In this document: positions 1-13,300 of the stretch, in pieces
Layout of the letters: each line of letters starts with the position of its first letter
Position numbering within the stretch: position 1 is the stretch's first letter
Assembly: GCA_020086605.1 (NCBI GenBank)
Contig: JACBWW010000047.1
Location: 3,078,330-3,142,329 of the forward strand
Direction of reading: 5' to 3'
DNA length: 64,000 bases
DNA from: Lanius collurio
Taxonomy: Eukaryota > Chordata > Aves > Passeriformes > Laniidae
Position numbers and translations under genes: made by a program
The notes under the pieces: generated by a model
Told to the model about the DNA's origin: nothing
Database searches by the model: none
What the model saw: the letters and a program-made list of their open reading frames with translations, nothing else

Positions 1-2255
1 TCAGTTTGCATTTCTTTTGTGTGTTTTACACCATAGTTCTTTATTTATTGTTTGAGTTTTTACCTTGTGTATATATATTTCAGATAATGTACTATATACT
101 TTAAATTAACCAAAGCAGATCAGCCAATCAGACACTTATAGTTTACAAGAAATCTGAAGCTGTTTCTATTTTTGCAGGAATGCTTTACTCATGGTAGAGA
201 GAAAACCTTCCTCACATTTCTGTAGCACCTGCAAAGAATTTGTTCTCTTGAAGCAGTTCAGCAAAATCTGAGATTTGCTGTAATGTAAATCTCTGAAGAG
301 TTAATTTCCACAAAAAAAAAAATAAACAAGAAAAAAATCACAGTTCAGATTTATTTTAAAAATATTTAGTCATTAAAAACATTTGGTTTACCAGAGGTAC
401 TTGTTAATGAGAAAATGTCTACACTATATTTCCACATTTCTGGTGTGTAATAACTATAATTTTTTAACCAGTCTGTTTAGATTACTTAACTGTTGTAGAT
501 AATTCAGGAACAATGCAGGTAGTTGTGACATGTCTTAGTCTGGAAAGGATGTTGGCAATAGCAGAGGAATTCACAGGCCTCCTTCACACTTGGTGTAGAA
601 ATTGTTCTATGCTATAAGATAAGATGTACATGCCCTGGCTTGAACACAGCAGATAAATAATCAAAGAGCAGCACACAGCCATGGTAATGCAATACTTGGA
701 GAGAATACCCCAATTATATGTCTTGACATAGATCACAGGGTTGGTTAATGGGAAGATGCTGTCCTTGGTTTTTTAATACTGCAAATGAAAAAAATAGTAA
801 TGAAGATAGAGATAAAATAGGAGGTATCTTTACTTTTAAAAATTCTCCTTTGAGAGAGGAATCCTCATTCTGAATCTATTATTTTACCTGGATTTGTTGA
901 TGTATGGTCAGTTGTTGAGGGATTGCTTTTGTCCAAACAATCCTAATTGCAAAGAGATATTCTCTTGAGCTCAGGCTGGAAGGCTTTGGTGGCAGTTTAT
1001 TCTATTGCTCTTCTGATGTTGGTTAAACTTGCCTTGCTCTGGTCCTGCCCCTCCAGCTTCTGTTCTGCAAACTCCTAGTTCATGACCAATCCCTGCCTGC
1101 CACCAGAGCTTTGAAGAGCTGGGTGTGTAGGCTTGCTTTGATCTCAAAAATCCACCCAGGCTTAAATAATTTGGGAAGTAACAATGAAGAGAAGCTACCA
1201 GGGCTTTGTTGGCAGAATTGTTTATTTATAGAGTTTTGTTCTAATTTAATGGAAGACAGCCTATTATGTACTAATTAAGTATCTGATTACACAGTTTATA
1301 AAAAGAATGAGATATTTGGGCACATTTAAGGATAATTGGAGAGGTCCTGTGTTATATTTGACAACTCCTGATTGTTTTTAAAAACCCAGCTACACGAGCT
1401 AATACACTCACATACATTGTTAACCTTGGTGCTAAGTTAAATGATTTTTGGTCTGGGAGTCATAGCAAGGAGCTCTTCCCAATCTGTGTAGTTTTATTTC
1501 CATTTTTGTCAGGATACACACCGAGTAAGCTTCCAGTCACCATCTGGTAATGTGAGTAGAGAGCCTCAGTGGCAGTAAAAGAGGCTGGCTGTGCCAAGGC
1601 TGGGAGTGGGAGCTTAGTCAGAACATGCCAACACCTGGGCAGGGGACTGTTCTTGTCAGCTACCCTGCAAGGCTCCAGACTGGCTCATGTTTTATACCTT
1701 TTGTGGTGGTCCTTTTCTGTTTCTCTGTAATAAAAAGTTTGGGTTTTTAAATAATTTATAAACATCAGGGAAGCTTTTATAATAGAGATTTGGAGCCATC
1801 AGTGTTGTTCCTGACAGTACAATCCTGGAATTTTACTTCTAAAGAAGTTCTTACTAATTGAATTAATTCATTGTGAGTTTCCTGTCAGAAGTAAATTACT
1901 GTAACAAAGGTAATGAGAAGAAATAAGAAAAGGGTAGCCTTTTTGTCCCTCTTTGCAGTCAAATGTGTTTGAGCATCACTTTAGTATGTCATTGGATTGT
2001 TCCAGACATGGTGCAGCTGAGAATTGATTTTATTAGTGGTTTCTTTTTGGTGAGTCAGTATCAACTCTAATTTGGCTGTTATTTTTAGCTACACGTGTTT
2101 GTGCCTGTGAGAGGCTGATGTAGTCTGCATTGTCTCCTTACAGCTGCACACCCAATCCTTGAAGGCCATTTATCAAGGAGTTTTAACCTTTCAGGTTTTC
2201 TTTCTCAAAATGCATCCATACATTTGGCAGTGATTAGTATTTAAAGCTCTGTCGC
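1..2255. other. Unique intronic or intergenic sequence
   Basis: AT-rich, CpG-poor sequence with stop codons in all frames and no repeat family I recognise. Short A-runs occur near 312 and there are no tandem arrays. No exon with a paired acceptor, donor and open frame was found. Consistent with intron or intergenic DNA of a vertebrate. Confidence 0.6.
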
Positions 2256-2670
2256 TGTAAACCTCAGGTAACAGTGAAAAAGAGACTGCAGACTCAGGTC
2301 AGGAATGAACACCCAAAGCCAAGTTTAATGAAAAAATCTCCCTTTTATAACAAAGTTTGTTAGAGAAAATTCATGATTGGCCTCTTGACCCACCAGCTCT
2401 CAAAGGTGACAGGTTGGATGGTAAGACACCCATGTCCAAAACGTGTCTTAGTGTTCTCAAAGCAGTACCATGAACAACAACAGGTGTAAGGAGAGAAAAG
2501 TAGTTTATATAATGTACTATTCTGTTTTCCTTAGGCTGCCTGTGAAAAAGAGTTTCCCACGTACTTGTGAGAAAAAACTGAAGGATTTCTCTGCTTTGGC
2601 CTTTTTGCATTTACAAAGCTCTGTGAAGGTGTCCAGGTTCCCTGTTGTGGAAGTTGGTAGGAATAGGTCA
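2256..2670 (-). mobile_element. Probable solo LTR of an endogenous retrovirus
   Basis: Read on the minus strand, this stretch has the order expected of a retroviral long terminal repeat: a CCAAT box (2376-2380), a TATAAAA box (2341-2349), an ATTAAA poly(A) signal (2324-2329), then a short downstream segment that can end in ...TTTACA at 2256, matching the canonical CA terminus. The closeness of TATA box and poly(A) signal is known from retroviral LTRs with a very short R region. From memory, the wording of the sequence resembles bird endogenous-retrovirus LTRs, but no search was possible. No primer-binding site follows the 2256 end and no polypurine tract or internal coding region lies beyond the other end, so it is most likely a solo LTR left by recombination. 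The right boundary (about 2650-2670) is uncertain and no target-site duplication was recognised. Confidence 0.5.
2324..2380 (-). promoter_or_regulatory. LTR core promoter and poly(A) signal
   Basis: On the minus strand, CCAAT (2380 down to 2376) is followed after about 25 bases by TTATAAAAGGG (2350 to 2340) and then by ATTAAA (2329 to 2324). This is an intact-looking core promoter arrangement inside the probable LTR. Whether it is transcriptionally active cannot be told from sequence. Confidence 0.4.
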
Positions 2671-2717
2671 TGGAATCATTGAGTGGCATGAGTTGGAAGG
2701 GACATTAGATGCCTAAA
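2666..2717 (-). mobile_element. CR1 LINE scrap, 3' end
   Basis: A short match to the reverse complement of the avian CR1 3' end: 'tggaatcattgag...gagttggaagggac'. The match is brief and diverged, and it abuts the probable LTR. It could be chance, but 'gttggaagggac' is the most characteristic CR1 word. Confidence 0.4.
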
Positions 2718-5700
2718 TGCTTTTGAGGATTTAAGGCTTATCTGATGAAATTGGGCTGATAATATTGTCTGATAAATTTTCTAAGTGTAAATAGCAAGCT
2801 TCTGTTTAGAGTCAGCTCTCATTACATACTGTTGCATTGTAAAGGTTAATTTTCTCTGGTAATTAGTATCATAATAATCACTTGAACACATCTGATGTCG
2901 TCTTGTCAATGACAAGGTTCCAATTTCCTGTCCCTGTTTTCTTTCCTCCCTTCCCCTTTCATTCTTTGCAGAGAAGAATCCATTTTTGTGGTGGTACTTG
3001 TTTTCTCCTGGAATGCTGAGGTGGGTAGGATGGCCATGGGCTCAAATCCATTTTCAGTGCCAGGGAGGCTGTATCTGCATTGGCATGTGAGACACAGGAT
3101 CTGCTGGGTCTTAGATCAGTATGTGCCATGAAATCTTTTCCCATTCACTCCAGGGTAGATGACAATTTCTGGGGGAAATTTCAAGTTTGTGATGATTCTT
3201 TCAGAATCCTCACAACCTTTCTACATCTGAGACAGAATGCTGCTGGAATTGTAGAGGAATGAATAAGTTCAGTAAGTGTAGGCTTATTGAACAATGGTCA
3301 GAATTTGCCTCTACAGAGGGCTTTCATACTTGGTGTTTCTTCTACAGTTATCCTCTGAACATTGTGTGGAAGGGTTTTCTCCAGTCCTTCTCAGGTAATA
3401 CAGGGAGGCTGTGTTTGAGGGCTTTGGGGTTGAGAAAGCTGTAATTCTACTGCTCTGTGAACCACTGCATTTTGCTTTTCTGCTGAAGTGTGCATGCAAG
3501 CTACAAATCCATCTATGTATAGTAGGTGTCAGTGCAGAAAAAGTTGGTTATATATTTAGACCTTCCATGCCGTGGGGTTTTTTTTGTAGAAATTTGAACA
3601 GCTGCTCTCAGCTGTTACTTTGAAGTCTGCTCTTTGTGCTCTGTGCTTCCCCCAGCCCTCAGGAAATATCCAGGTAAATCTGTGCTGTTTCATCCCCATG
3701 TCCTTTGTGTAGTGTTACAACTGAAATGTTGTAATCCTTAAATTAAGAGGGAAAACCCCTCAAATTTTCAAGTGATTTTGATTTTCTGTAATTACAGCAA
3801 TGCATCTTCTGCTTTGTACTTTCATTTTCTTCAAATGCTGAGTTAGAAAAGGAAGTTTTTTGGAGAGGCTGTACACATCAGTTTGATGGAAGCCTCCAAA
3901 AATGTGACTAAGCAGTACTGAGGTTGCTGGCACACACAAATAGTGTGAGCTTGTATAAGCAGTAATACCTTGGATGAAAAAATCCAACATAGATTAATTT
4001 AAGCATAGAAATGTCGAGTTAGGACCACACTTCTCAAACATGATTAATAACCTCTGTTAATTATGCTTTTGCAACATTTTTTAATATATATATTTATTTT
4101 TTTAATAATTTCTGACTCAAAAGAGGCATCAAACCCCTTGAATTTCACTATAGGGGGCCCTCAGTGCAGTTAAATGTCTGACTTTTGGTGTAAGACTCAG
4201 CATGAAGGAAAGAACTAGAAGAATTTTAGTCTTGATACTCTTTCTGAATGGTGTTAGTAACTGAATGTAGAATAGATGTTTTTATAAGAGGTTTCTTAAT
4301 TTTAAAATGTGTTTTATTTAATTTTTTTTTTCTGAGTAAAAAAAATAAATAATTAATAGAATAAAATGGTTTTAAGGAGCTACTAGTCAGAGTATAATCC
4401 TGAGAGAATGGTCAGAGATGCTATAATCCCTTTTTTGAAAATCATTACGCAGTATATGTTAAATATAAGTTTTTTTCTACTCCTGAAAAGGGAGGTTTGC
4501 CTTTAACTGTAGGAATAATAGAAATTGAGAGGAATGATGTCTGCTGTGTTTGGGAGCATTTGTTTATGTAGTTGAACTGAAATCATGAATGTGCCCTCTG
4601 TTTTCTTCCATAGCACCAAAAAAAGAAAGAGGATCTTTAATATATAAGAAATTGCCAGTGTAATTCCAGTCAAGTTCTCTGTCTGGTCTGGAGGTAGAGT
4701 GTTACTGAATTTTTCATCAGCTAGGAACTGGAAGTTGGAGACTTTATTAGGATTTCCTTCAGGGCAAGTACAAAGGGAGTGGTGCAGTTTATGGCTTAAA
4801 CATTACAGGCCTTGTATCTGATGTGCAGTAATAGCTGTGATCATGTAGGAAAGCTGTTTAAAAACAACTTTAAATGCTTTTAGTAACTGCAGATCCTTTG
4901 AGTAGAAAATGTGATGGTTTTCCAGTTTTACTCTTGCAAAATACTGCCTTCAGTACCTGCAGAGGGGAGGCAGCAGCACAGGAACAACAAATGAGGTGTT
5001 GATGTGACAACTGAGGGTAGAAATGAAAGATGAGGAAGTGCAGGTGAGGCAGAACACTTTGAAATGGATGCTGGTAGGAATGGGACTGAAAATGGGAAAG
5101 GTGGCAGTGCAGGTTGTGGTCTCTATGCATAACTGGAATACTTATGTTCCACAGGATTTTCCATGTAGCATTTAAGTACCTAGGAATGCATGGAAGAGTG
5201 AAAGGAAATCAGAGTGAAAGTTTGGCAAGAACATGGCAGGTGACTGAACTGCAAGTAAAGGAAGAATGAGGCCATGATAGAGATTATAGATGATAAATGA
5301 GGGGAGAGATGATTATGATTTAGAATTTTAGAGGGCAGAAAGTAGAGGGGGAAAAAGGCAAATTAATTTGTGTGTGGAAAGGGGTTGTGGAATTTGTGTG
5401 TTGTGAAATCAACAATGAATTATAGGATTTCTGTTACAGGGAGGACCTTGGCAAGGGTAATTTGCCTGCTCCTGTCCACTTGGGTTTGCTCTAAAGAGAA
5501 ATGTGTTAAGGTGGCTTTTTATCCTAAAGCTTTAACTAAAGTCACAGAGAAGGGTGCCAAGAAGATGAGGTAGGAGCTGGACATTTACTAAGGTAGGTTA
5601 TTTCATACAGTACACGTTGGAGTGAAATTCAGATTTGGAATTAATTACATTTCTGTGTGTTATTGCAGGGGATAAGGGGGAGTCCTCCCTGCTCAGGTTC

Positions 5701-7419
5701 ATTCAAAGGGCACTTAGCCATAATTGTATGGGCAGGGAATCAGGGATCAAGGGAGGATTTGAGCCTCTGTAGGTTCTCAAGAATTGGCAAAGTTAAAGAA
5801 AAAGCCTTTGCTAGACGAGTAGATGGACAAAACAAAAGTGATAATTTAAGATGGAAGGACAGTTAAAATAAATTGAAAGGGTACTTTACTAAAAAGCTGG
5901 GAGATATGCCCTGTTTGCACCATTTACTTGCTTGATTTTTCTTTCAACTGATTTATTATGCTGCTAAGCCCTGTGTGGTCTGCTGCAGAGTTCCTTGGAG
6001 TGTTTCCTTCTAAGGCTGCTTCTTCCCACTAGCATCTCACTCCTCTTACCTCCAGATTCTTTAGTTTTCCTAAAACAATTTTTATCCAGAGTCATGTCTA
6101 TTAATGGCTCATTAATTAGAACAGGGGGGTGCACCCTGTGATCAGACAAATGGTCAATTTTTCTGGGTGTGGTTGGGCTGTGTCCCTTTGTTGTTGACTT
6201 CTGGTGGTGTCTCCAAGCATCAGACTCAAAACTGTGGTCAGTGAATTCTGTGGGGTTTTACCCACTTGTGTCTCAATCCTGGCTGTCCCATCCCTCTGAG
6301 TCCACACAGAAATAAACATTGATACATAGCAGTCTTATAAATTAATAAAGCACATTCTTCAGACTCATTCTGCACTGTAGCTACTGGTGAGTGAAATTTG
6401 ACATCTCCCATAAAAATTTTGTAGCTGTGATGGCAGTGGCTGAGTGCCTAAATTTAGAGTGAAATTGCAGATTGTCTTGAATCTGTCCATGGATGAACAA
6501 TTGGGGAGAATTGGTTTCAGAATTTGCCTCTGACTTGGCCAGAGAGGATAGAACAGGGAACTGCTGTGTATGAACAGGTTTGGAGAGAGACCAAAAAGAA
6601 GACAAAATAGCCTCTGGTTCCATCTTTGAATTGTGTGGGTTTGAGGGGCTAATGGTAATAAAAAAGCAATAAAACTGCCACTTATGTTCTCACTAAGGAT
6701 ATATGATTTTGAATACAGAAAAAGAACAGATCAATTTGGTAAAAAAATGCTGATTGTCAGAGTAAAATTCCTTTTAGGTCCCCATGCCATCTGTCCTAAC
6801 CCACATGAACAAATTGCTGTTCTATTGAGAGTACATGAATTAGGTTTCAGGAATTGAATAAAATCTTGTAGTTTCTGCTATCCCACTTACAAGCTCACTG
6901 TTTCAATTTTGTAACTTGGGAGTCACGTGGTTATAAACTTATTCTGTTTTTTTTGTCTCCTCCTGTTGTAAGAAATTGTCTCAGGGTGATTATGCCAGAA
7001 ATCTGTGGTTACTTTTGAGACTGTATTTAAAATGTAAAAAGTGACTCAGGAAATGGAGAAACAGAATAATGGAGAGTAAGAATATTAATGCAAATTATCC
7101 TATTAGTGTGGAAGATAGTTGTGGAATTGTACAAAGTCAATGTAAATAATGTTACTAATGTGTTCCAAGTCTGACATGAAGAATAATCAAATATATTCAG
7201 AGATTTTTTATTATAGACTATTCAGCATTTTGATATGTGACTTGGAGGAAAAAAAGGATCTCAAAGATCTGATTTGTGTTTGATTTAGAGTCACTGATAA
7301 ATTTATCAAATGACACACTGGTGAGGTTTTATTACATGAGGAGACCAGGAAAATGAGGAGGGGAAGTCTGCATCACTTGGTAAATTAAATAGAATTAAAA
7401 ACATACTTTTAAAGTTCAG
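2718..7419. other. Unique intronic or intergenic sequence
   Basis: No coding exon or recognised repeat was found. Several T- and A-rich stretches are present (for example 4080-4110 and 4318-4360). The part around 6120-6320 reads slightly more GC-rich and ends in an AATAAA, but no promoter or terminal repeat accompanies it, so I leave it unassigned. Confidence 0.5.
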
Positions 7420-7507
7420 AGAATCATAGAATAGTTTGGCTTTGAAGGGACCTTTAAAGGCCATTTAGTCCAACCCCCTACAATGAGCAGGGTAATCTCT
7501 GACTAGA
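7420..7507 (-). mobile_element. CR1 LINE fragment, 3' end
   Basis: The + strand reads 'agagaatcatagaatagt', then 'ttgaagggacctttaaagg', 'tagtccaacccccta' and 'gagcagggtaatctct'. This is the reverse complement of the avian CR1 3' untranslated end including its terminal ATTCTATGATT-type repeat. It is strongly 5' truncated (about 88 bases), the usual state for CR1. Confidence 0.85.
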
Positions 7508-10229
7508 ACAAGCTTAATTAGGGCGTTCTTCATTATTGCCATGACGAAGGGGACAAAATACACTCTTAATAGCAGTGTTTACTTAGCAGGCAGAAGCAGA
7601 ATAGAATTTAGTAGATGAAAATTGAATCTAAGGACATTCTGGGTTAGAAATAGAGTTGCTTTTTAATAGAGAATGTAGTTAGGCATTTCACAAATGTACT
7701 GGCAGTTACTGGCAACTCTTCAGGCTTGAAAAAATGGACAATTTCTAAATAATGGATTTTTTTGAAGCTGTCTAGCTCAAGTAGAAATGTAATTCAAGGA
7801 TGTGCAGAGGCCTGGGTTTTATGTGGTCCAAAATCAATTACAGACATTTTGGGTCTGGTTTCATAATCTGCCTTGCTGGATCTGGAGCAGACTGACTTCC
7901 TCACACCTTAAGGCACTTTTTAGCAGTTTCAGTTTCACTGCTGGCATGTTTGTGAAGTCAGCTTGGCAGTATCTCTTTCATATTCTGTTGTATCCACTTC
8001 CTGCAGTCCTGAAAATATTTATGGTGCTTAACACTGATAGATAACCAGCTTTATCACTGTTTGATAAAGTACTTATTGCTTACAAGTACAGTAATCAATT
8101 AATTAGCTCTTTATTATAAAGAATCCATTTCCCTGCAGTATTGACAAGCTGAGAGCTTTCTACCTTCATGTCAGAGTACTCTTACAGCTTTGTTTTCATT
8201 ATTTCTCATTATTTGGAGCTTGGGATAATGGTTACTGGCTGTCCTGAAATGGAGTCAGGATGATGAACTGCCAGAGGGGGAACATGGACGGCATCTGTAA
8301 CGCATAATTGCAAATAAATCAATAACTAATGGCCCCTGAATGTGTTTCCCAGTTCATTGCAGTGATGTATGGAGCTCTGGAGGCCCTGGGTGCCTTATAA
8401 CAGTTATTGAGATGATTACAGCAGGGGCTTTGGCCCTGGCACAAATTAGTGTATCCAGGCTACAGAGAATGTACACACAGTTCCTGAGCTTTCTGCCAGT
8501 GCCTGAGAAGCAGAATGGTAATTTGAGGAAAAAGAAAACTTGTTTGTTAATATTTGGAAAGTTAATGAAAGAATGGCAAAATTTAGGATGTGTTTGCTCT
8601 CTTAGCATTCTAGAGCCTTTGGGAGCAGATACTTTTTTATTAGGTGAGATCATGTCAAAAGAAATCATTAAAAAATAGTTCTCCCACAGTCTTTCACAGT
8701 ACATGTTTTAGGAATAAAATCAAAATTAATGCAGATGAGCTGTCTTCTGGAACATCTGTAGATGAATGGATAGTCTTCATAACAAGCAATACAAAACTAA
8801 TACAAGTTTGCTTGGAGAAAATCAAGAAACCATCTAGGTTTTTTTAGTTGATTCTACAGTAGGCGACTTCTGTGGTAGAGAAATTCATATTAATCACTAT
8901 GAAAACTTTTAAAAATACATATATTAAAAAGACAATATTGCAACATGTTTTGTAGTATGTCAGAAAACTGAAGTAACTCAATGTCTATCATTTTATCAGC
9001 ATTGCCTCTTTAACATGATGAATTGTGTGACGTGCAGAATGTGCTGCTGTAGCTTAAAATATTGCTGATGTTTAATTGCACCATAATAAAAATTTAAATC
9101 TACAAAATAAAATTGTAATTGGAAGAGGTTTCTATATTTTATTGCACAGTTGTTTATTTTAACACTGATCATAAATGTAGTTGCTTTTCAAACATAAACC
9201 TTTTAAAGGAAGGGATGGGGAACATCTTTGGGAATTGCACTTGGTTATTTGTGACTTAGAAAAAATCCATGAAAATCGATTGCATGCCTCATATCATGAT
9301 AATTTATTTCACCACGTTCATAGATGTTCTTTAACTTTTCCTTGGGAAATGATCAAGCTGAGTTTTGTAACATTGTTTGCAGTTGTTTATGCAAGATTAA
9401 ATTATATACATAGCTGTGTGTACTTCTCTATTGTATGAACATATTGTTTAATTATCTGAGAGACACATAATACTGTTTTGAAAAACAAACAGGAACATGG
9501 GCTGTTATGATGTGGTGGTGAGATGATGATGAGAATCAGGGCAACACACTGGAAATTAAGACCAGTAAAATAATACTGAATTTATTCTTTCACATGTGAT
9601 AAACTTACATTCATAGCTGCTGTTAATGGTAACCAGAAGTAGATATGTAAAATATGGGCCTGGCAATACAAGTATAGGCTTTGTAATAATTTTAAATTAG
9701 GAAATTAATTTCAGTTGCATGTATTAGCTCAGTTCCCACCGTGAGGGAGTAGTGAATTAAAAGTTAGATGATCATTATATCACTTTCCTGAAACTGTAGC
9801 TGAACTTAGCACTCAGAATTAATGTACATTCATGTTCTAGAATAATTTACTGTGACTCTTCATTCCTCTTGTTGTCTCTGCAGAGACTGTTGGTCATGCA
9901 ATTTGCTGTGACAGAGAAGAGTAATTAAAAGAAGGGGTTAAAATACATTTGCTGATGTAGCTGGGATGGCAGAAGTGTTGGAAGAAAGCTGCATGGGGTA
10001 TTTCTGTACAGCATAGATGTCCTTTTGAACACAGAACGGGTCCTCAAGCAATGTGGGAGGTTTTTTAAGCATTGTTCCTTCTCTGGAGAAATTATCTGTT
10101 CATGTTTATAAAGTTTAAGGCTTTGTCTTTCATTCAGATTGGGTGCAGGGCATCTTCAGCCTACTCCTTGTTCTGTGGTCAGCCTTGAGCCAGGCTCAAG
10201 GAGCTGGGTTGTGTTTCTCTAAGCAGAGT
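7508..10229. other. Unique sequence with a homeodomain-site-rich patch
   Basis: No recognised repeat or exon. Two antisense open frames overlap at 8340-8704 but show no splice context or family resemblance. A patch at 8285-8460 carries homeodomain and POU-like words (8303-8332) and a few retained CpGs, described separately. Confidence 0.5.
8285..8460. promoter_or_regulatory. Candidate conserved non-coding element
   Basis: The core at 8303-8332 contains, in series, CATAATTG, ATTGCAAATAA (octamer-like, POU type) and AAATCAATAA (PBX/HOX-like), ending in ACTAATGG. It is preceded by two CpGs (GGACGGC, TAACGC) in a CpG-poor landscape. Such clustered sites are typical of vertebrate developmental enhancers, but this is inferred from motifs alone and conservation was not tested. 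Confidence 0.25.
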
Positions 10230-10350
10230 CCCACTATGGTTTGGGTTGGAAGGGACCTTAAACTCCTCTCATTCCACCCCCTGCCATGGGCAGGGACACC
10301 TTCCACTAGCCCAGGTTGCCCCAAGACCTGCCCTTGGACATTTCCAGGCT
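10230..10350 (-). mobile_element. CR1 LINE fragment, 3' end
   Basis: The + strand reads 'ggtttgggttggaagggacc', then 'ttccaccccctgccatgggc' and 'agggacaccttccactagcc', followed by 'cttggacatttccagg'. This is the reverse complement of the CR1 3' end. The resemblance decays after about 10350, though a diverged continuation to about 10470 is possible. The terminal octamer repeat is missing. Confidence 0.85.
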
Positions 10351-13300
10351 TGTCCTGTGACCCCAAGCTCTCAGTCCCCTGGGCAGCAGTGCTGCTCACT
10401 GGGCAGCTGCCTGCAGGGCACAGATGATGTTCCAGTCCCCACACTGGAGTGTTGAGTTCATCCTGTACAGCATCAGCCACAGCTGTGTTGCTTTAAACTG
10501 AGAAATGTGACTGACTTGGGCATTTGTGGGGAAGTGTTAAAGTTTTAGCAGAAGCTAAAGCATGGCAGTAGTTTTATTTCTGTAGTGTTGGGCAGTATGC
10601 TTGGCATAGAGTAAGGGTTTTCATTTTATACTGATACTTTCTGAAGTAGTGGTGATAAAGTTAAACAAGCCCTGGTGCTGAAAACTGGAAGAAAGCTTTT
10701 GCATTTCAGTGCTGGATCTTTCTGTAATTATCTCCCTCTTACTTTTTCAAACCTCTGATTATTAATCATATCTGGCTAATCAAATCTGGTTTTAACAGCT
10801 GCAGTAAAAGAAACAAAGCTAGTGAAGTGCAGCAGCTTTAAGTTTATCCTTTTGATAGTAGGAAATAATTGCAGCATATTTATCCATGAGTGCTAATGAG
10901 AGCTCTTGTCCCAAAGTGATTAGTGATCTGTGGCACAGTTAGGTGTTGAGCAGTAGAGCTTTCTAGTTTTTTATTGCATAGGCAAGGGCTTCACTTGATG
11001 TGGGAGAGCCTTAAAACTGACATTGTCAGGAGCAATTTCAAGTGCAAATTTACTGTTTAGCACCAGTTCACAAACTGTCTGAGGAGCTACACTAGCCCTG
11101 AATTTGAAGACAGAACAGTTTTACCATTGCTTTTTTAATTAATCTGGCTTTTACTACCTGTTACATATTATCTTCATGTTTATTTTATTAAAAAAATGAA
11201 AAATTGTCAGAGTTATAAACTGAATAAGGAGGAGTTATGTGGCCACAACCTTTGTAGCTGAGTTTTATGATTTTTATTAGCAAGCCAAGCAAGATGGAGC
11301 AGGCAATAAAAGTTTTACTACACTCTCCTGCTATTGCTTTCAACTTCCTTTCCTTACATTTCAGATGTTTATAGAATAATTGTGGTCATGATTAACATAG
11401 TAAAATAATGTGCAAATGTGTTATGTTATGGTTACTGTAGACACTGGAGCATTTTGAAATTGAGTTGTTTCAGTATTAATTGTACAACAATGCCTACTGA
11501 CTATTTTGCTGATGCATTATGCTCAGTGGGGGCACCAAATACCTTCATTTCTCTCATTCTCTGCTAGAAAAGGATACCCTGTCCCTTCAGTTACAGAAAA
11601 TACAAAAACAAAATCGTGCTCAGCTATGGTATTAGATGTCAATTTTCTGTCACTCTTGCAGCAAAGCTTTCAGTAATAATTTAATACTTTCCTGCTTAGC
11701 ATTTGGTTCCTTCTGAGGCCACCTACCTGTAGTGCCCCAAAGCTGAGCTACCCTGAGAACAGACTATCAGGATTTTCTTGAGGAAAGAGGTAAACAGGAA
11801 CAGATTTGAATCTATCTTAATTTACTTTGAAACCTTAAATAATTTTAAGTATAGTCAACAAAAAGTGAAATGGGGTTTGAAAATCTCATACTATAGTTTG
11901 CTGTTTAAGTGTTTTTGCTTATTTGATAAACTTTATTTTTGATAGTCTGAGGGGCAAGATTCATTCATTGTCAGCAATTACAGCCAAGAGTATTTTCATT
12001 CTTATTTGTAGGTTTGTATTTTAGGAATGTCTTGTTTATTTTCACTTTCTGAATGTATGGATTCTTAGTAATCCTTAAGTGGTTTTGAAAGTTGGGACAA
12101 AAACTGAGTGTAAAACTCAAGCCCTGTTGTGAAAACTAAGTATTTAATAAGTAGTTTCTGAGTACACCTCCTTATTTCCATGGAACTGCTTTGATATTTA
12201 AAAACTAAAATATAGAAATTTCAATATATTGAAACTTGTTTAAAATGCAAATGGACAAAACATGTTCTCCATAATCTAAGTGTATCAGATTTTTCAGGAA
12301 GAATAAGCAAACAATTAGTAAAATTCTCTAACTCTGAATAAAAAGAGAATTTCAATGGTATATCAGTACAGCTATCAGTGATTAGTGCAGTACTCTTTCT
12401 GACTACAGAAAAACAGAGACCATGTTGATTCTTGGGTGAGAATTGAGACTAGAACATATCCTTGGAAATATTTAGTGGTACAAGTTAGTCTGTCTTGCTG
12501 AGTCTTGGACATAGACAATAGCTGTACCCTAAGAGGAATTTAATTTTCATTACTTCACATTCCTGAATAAATCTCTAGTATTTGCTTTTTGAATGGAATG
12601 TATGGATACACCAGCACCTGTGACTGTACTTCTTGTGCATGTCTGAACTGCAGTTGTAGAAGGACCTTGACAGCTTTCAGATTGGAGCTGCTGATGATAA
12701 TTGTCATTAATTTTGGCAAAAAGAAAAGGTTGCTCCTTCTCCTCCCTCGGTGGAAGACTTTGAATCCCTGATTTGCTGTCTGATGGGCTTTGCCTTAAGA
12801 TTGCCCTCTTTTCTTTCAGAATTGAAGTAGCAAGGTTTGAGCTTGTTCATGGTTATGGAGTGAAGCTGCTGCTTCAATTGACTTCAGTTTTTAACATCTG
12901 AGTAAGGAGAAACTTAACTCTGGCTGTAATAATGATATGGACAAGGCCAAGCTGTGATTTAGACAAACTGATTTGGATGTTTTCTATTAAACTCTACTAC
13001 ATTTTTCTCAGCTGTGAGATGATTTAGATCAGTTCCACTTATCTGTTCATTGCCTTCTGTGTGTTTTGACAAATGAGTCTCTTGTGTCTTTCTCGAGGAA
13101 AAAGAAAGCTGGAGACTTGCTCTGAAGAGCCCTGCTGTTGGAAGAGAAAAAGCAGTCTTACTGGAAAAATTCAGGACAGGATAGAAATGTGGTATTTCTA
13201 ATAGCTTTAAGGGTAAATTTTCTTAATTGGATGACAGTTTGCATCAAGACAAGGTGTTTTTATCCTATAAGGGAAAATTGAGGAATGGTTTGAGACTCAG

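Noticed and set aside
5964..6323. Possible second LTR, ending in AATAAA on +
   Set aside because: No TATA or CCAAT box in the right place and no terminal TG/CA pair. Not enough to call a repeat.
8340..8704. Overlapping antisense open frames of 112 and 116 codons
   Set aside because: No family resemblance and no splice context. An AT-rich window of this length yields such frames by chance.
12589..12771. Cys-rich 60-codon open frame, possible small secreted peptide
   Set aside because: No signal peptide and the second half is Leu/Lys-rich. Cysteine spacing fits no peptide family I know.
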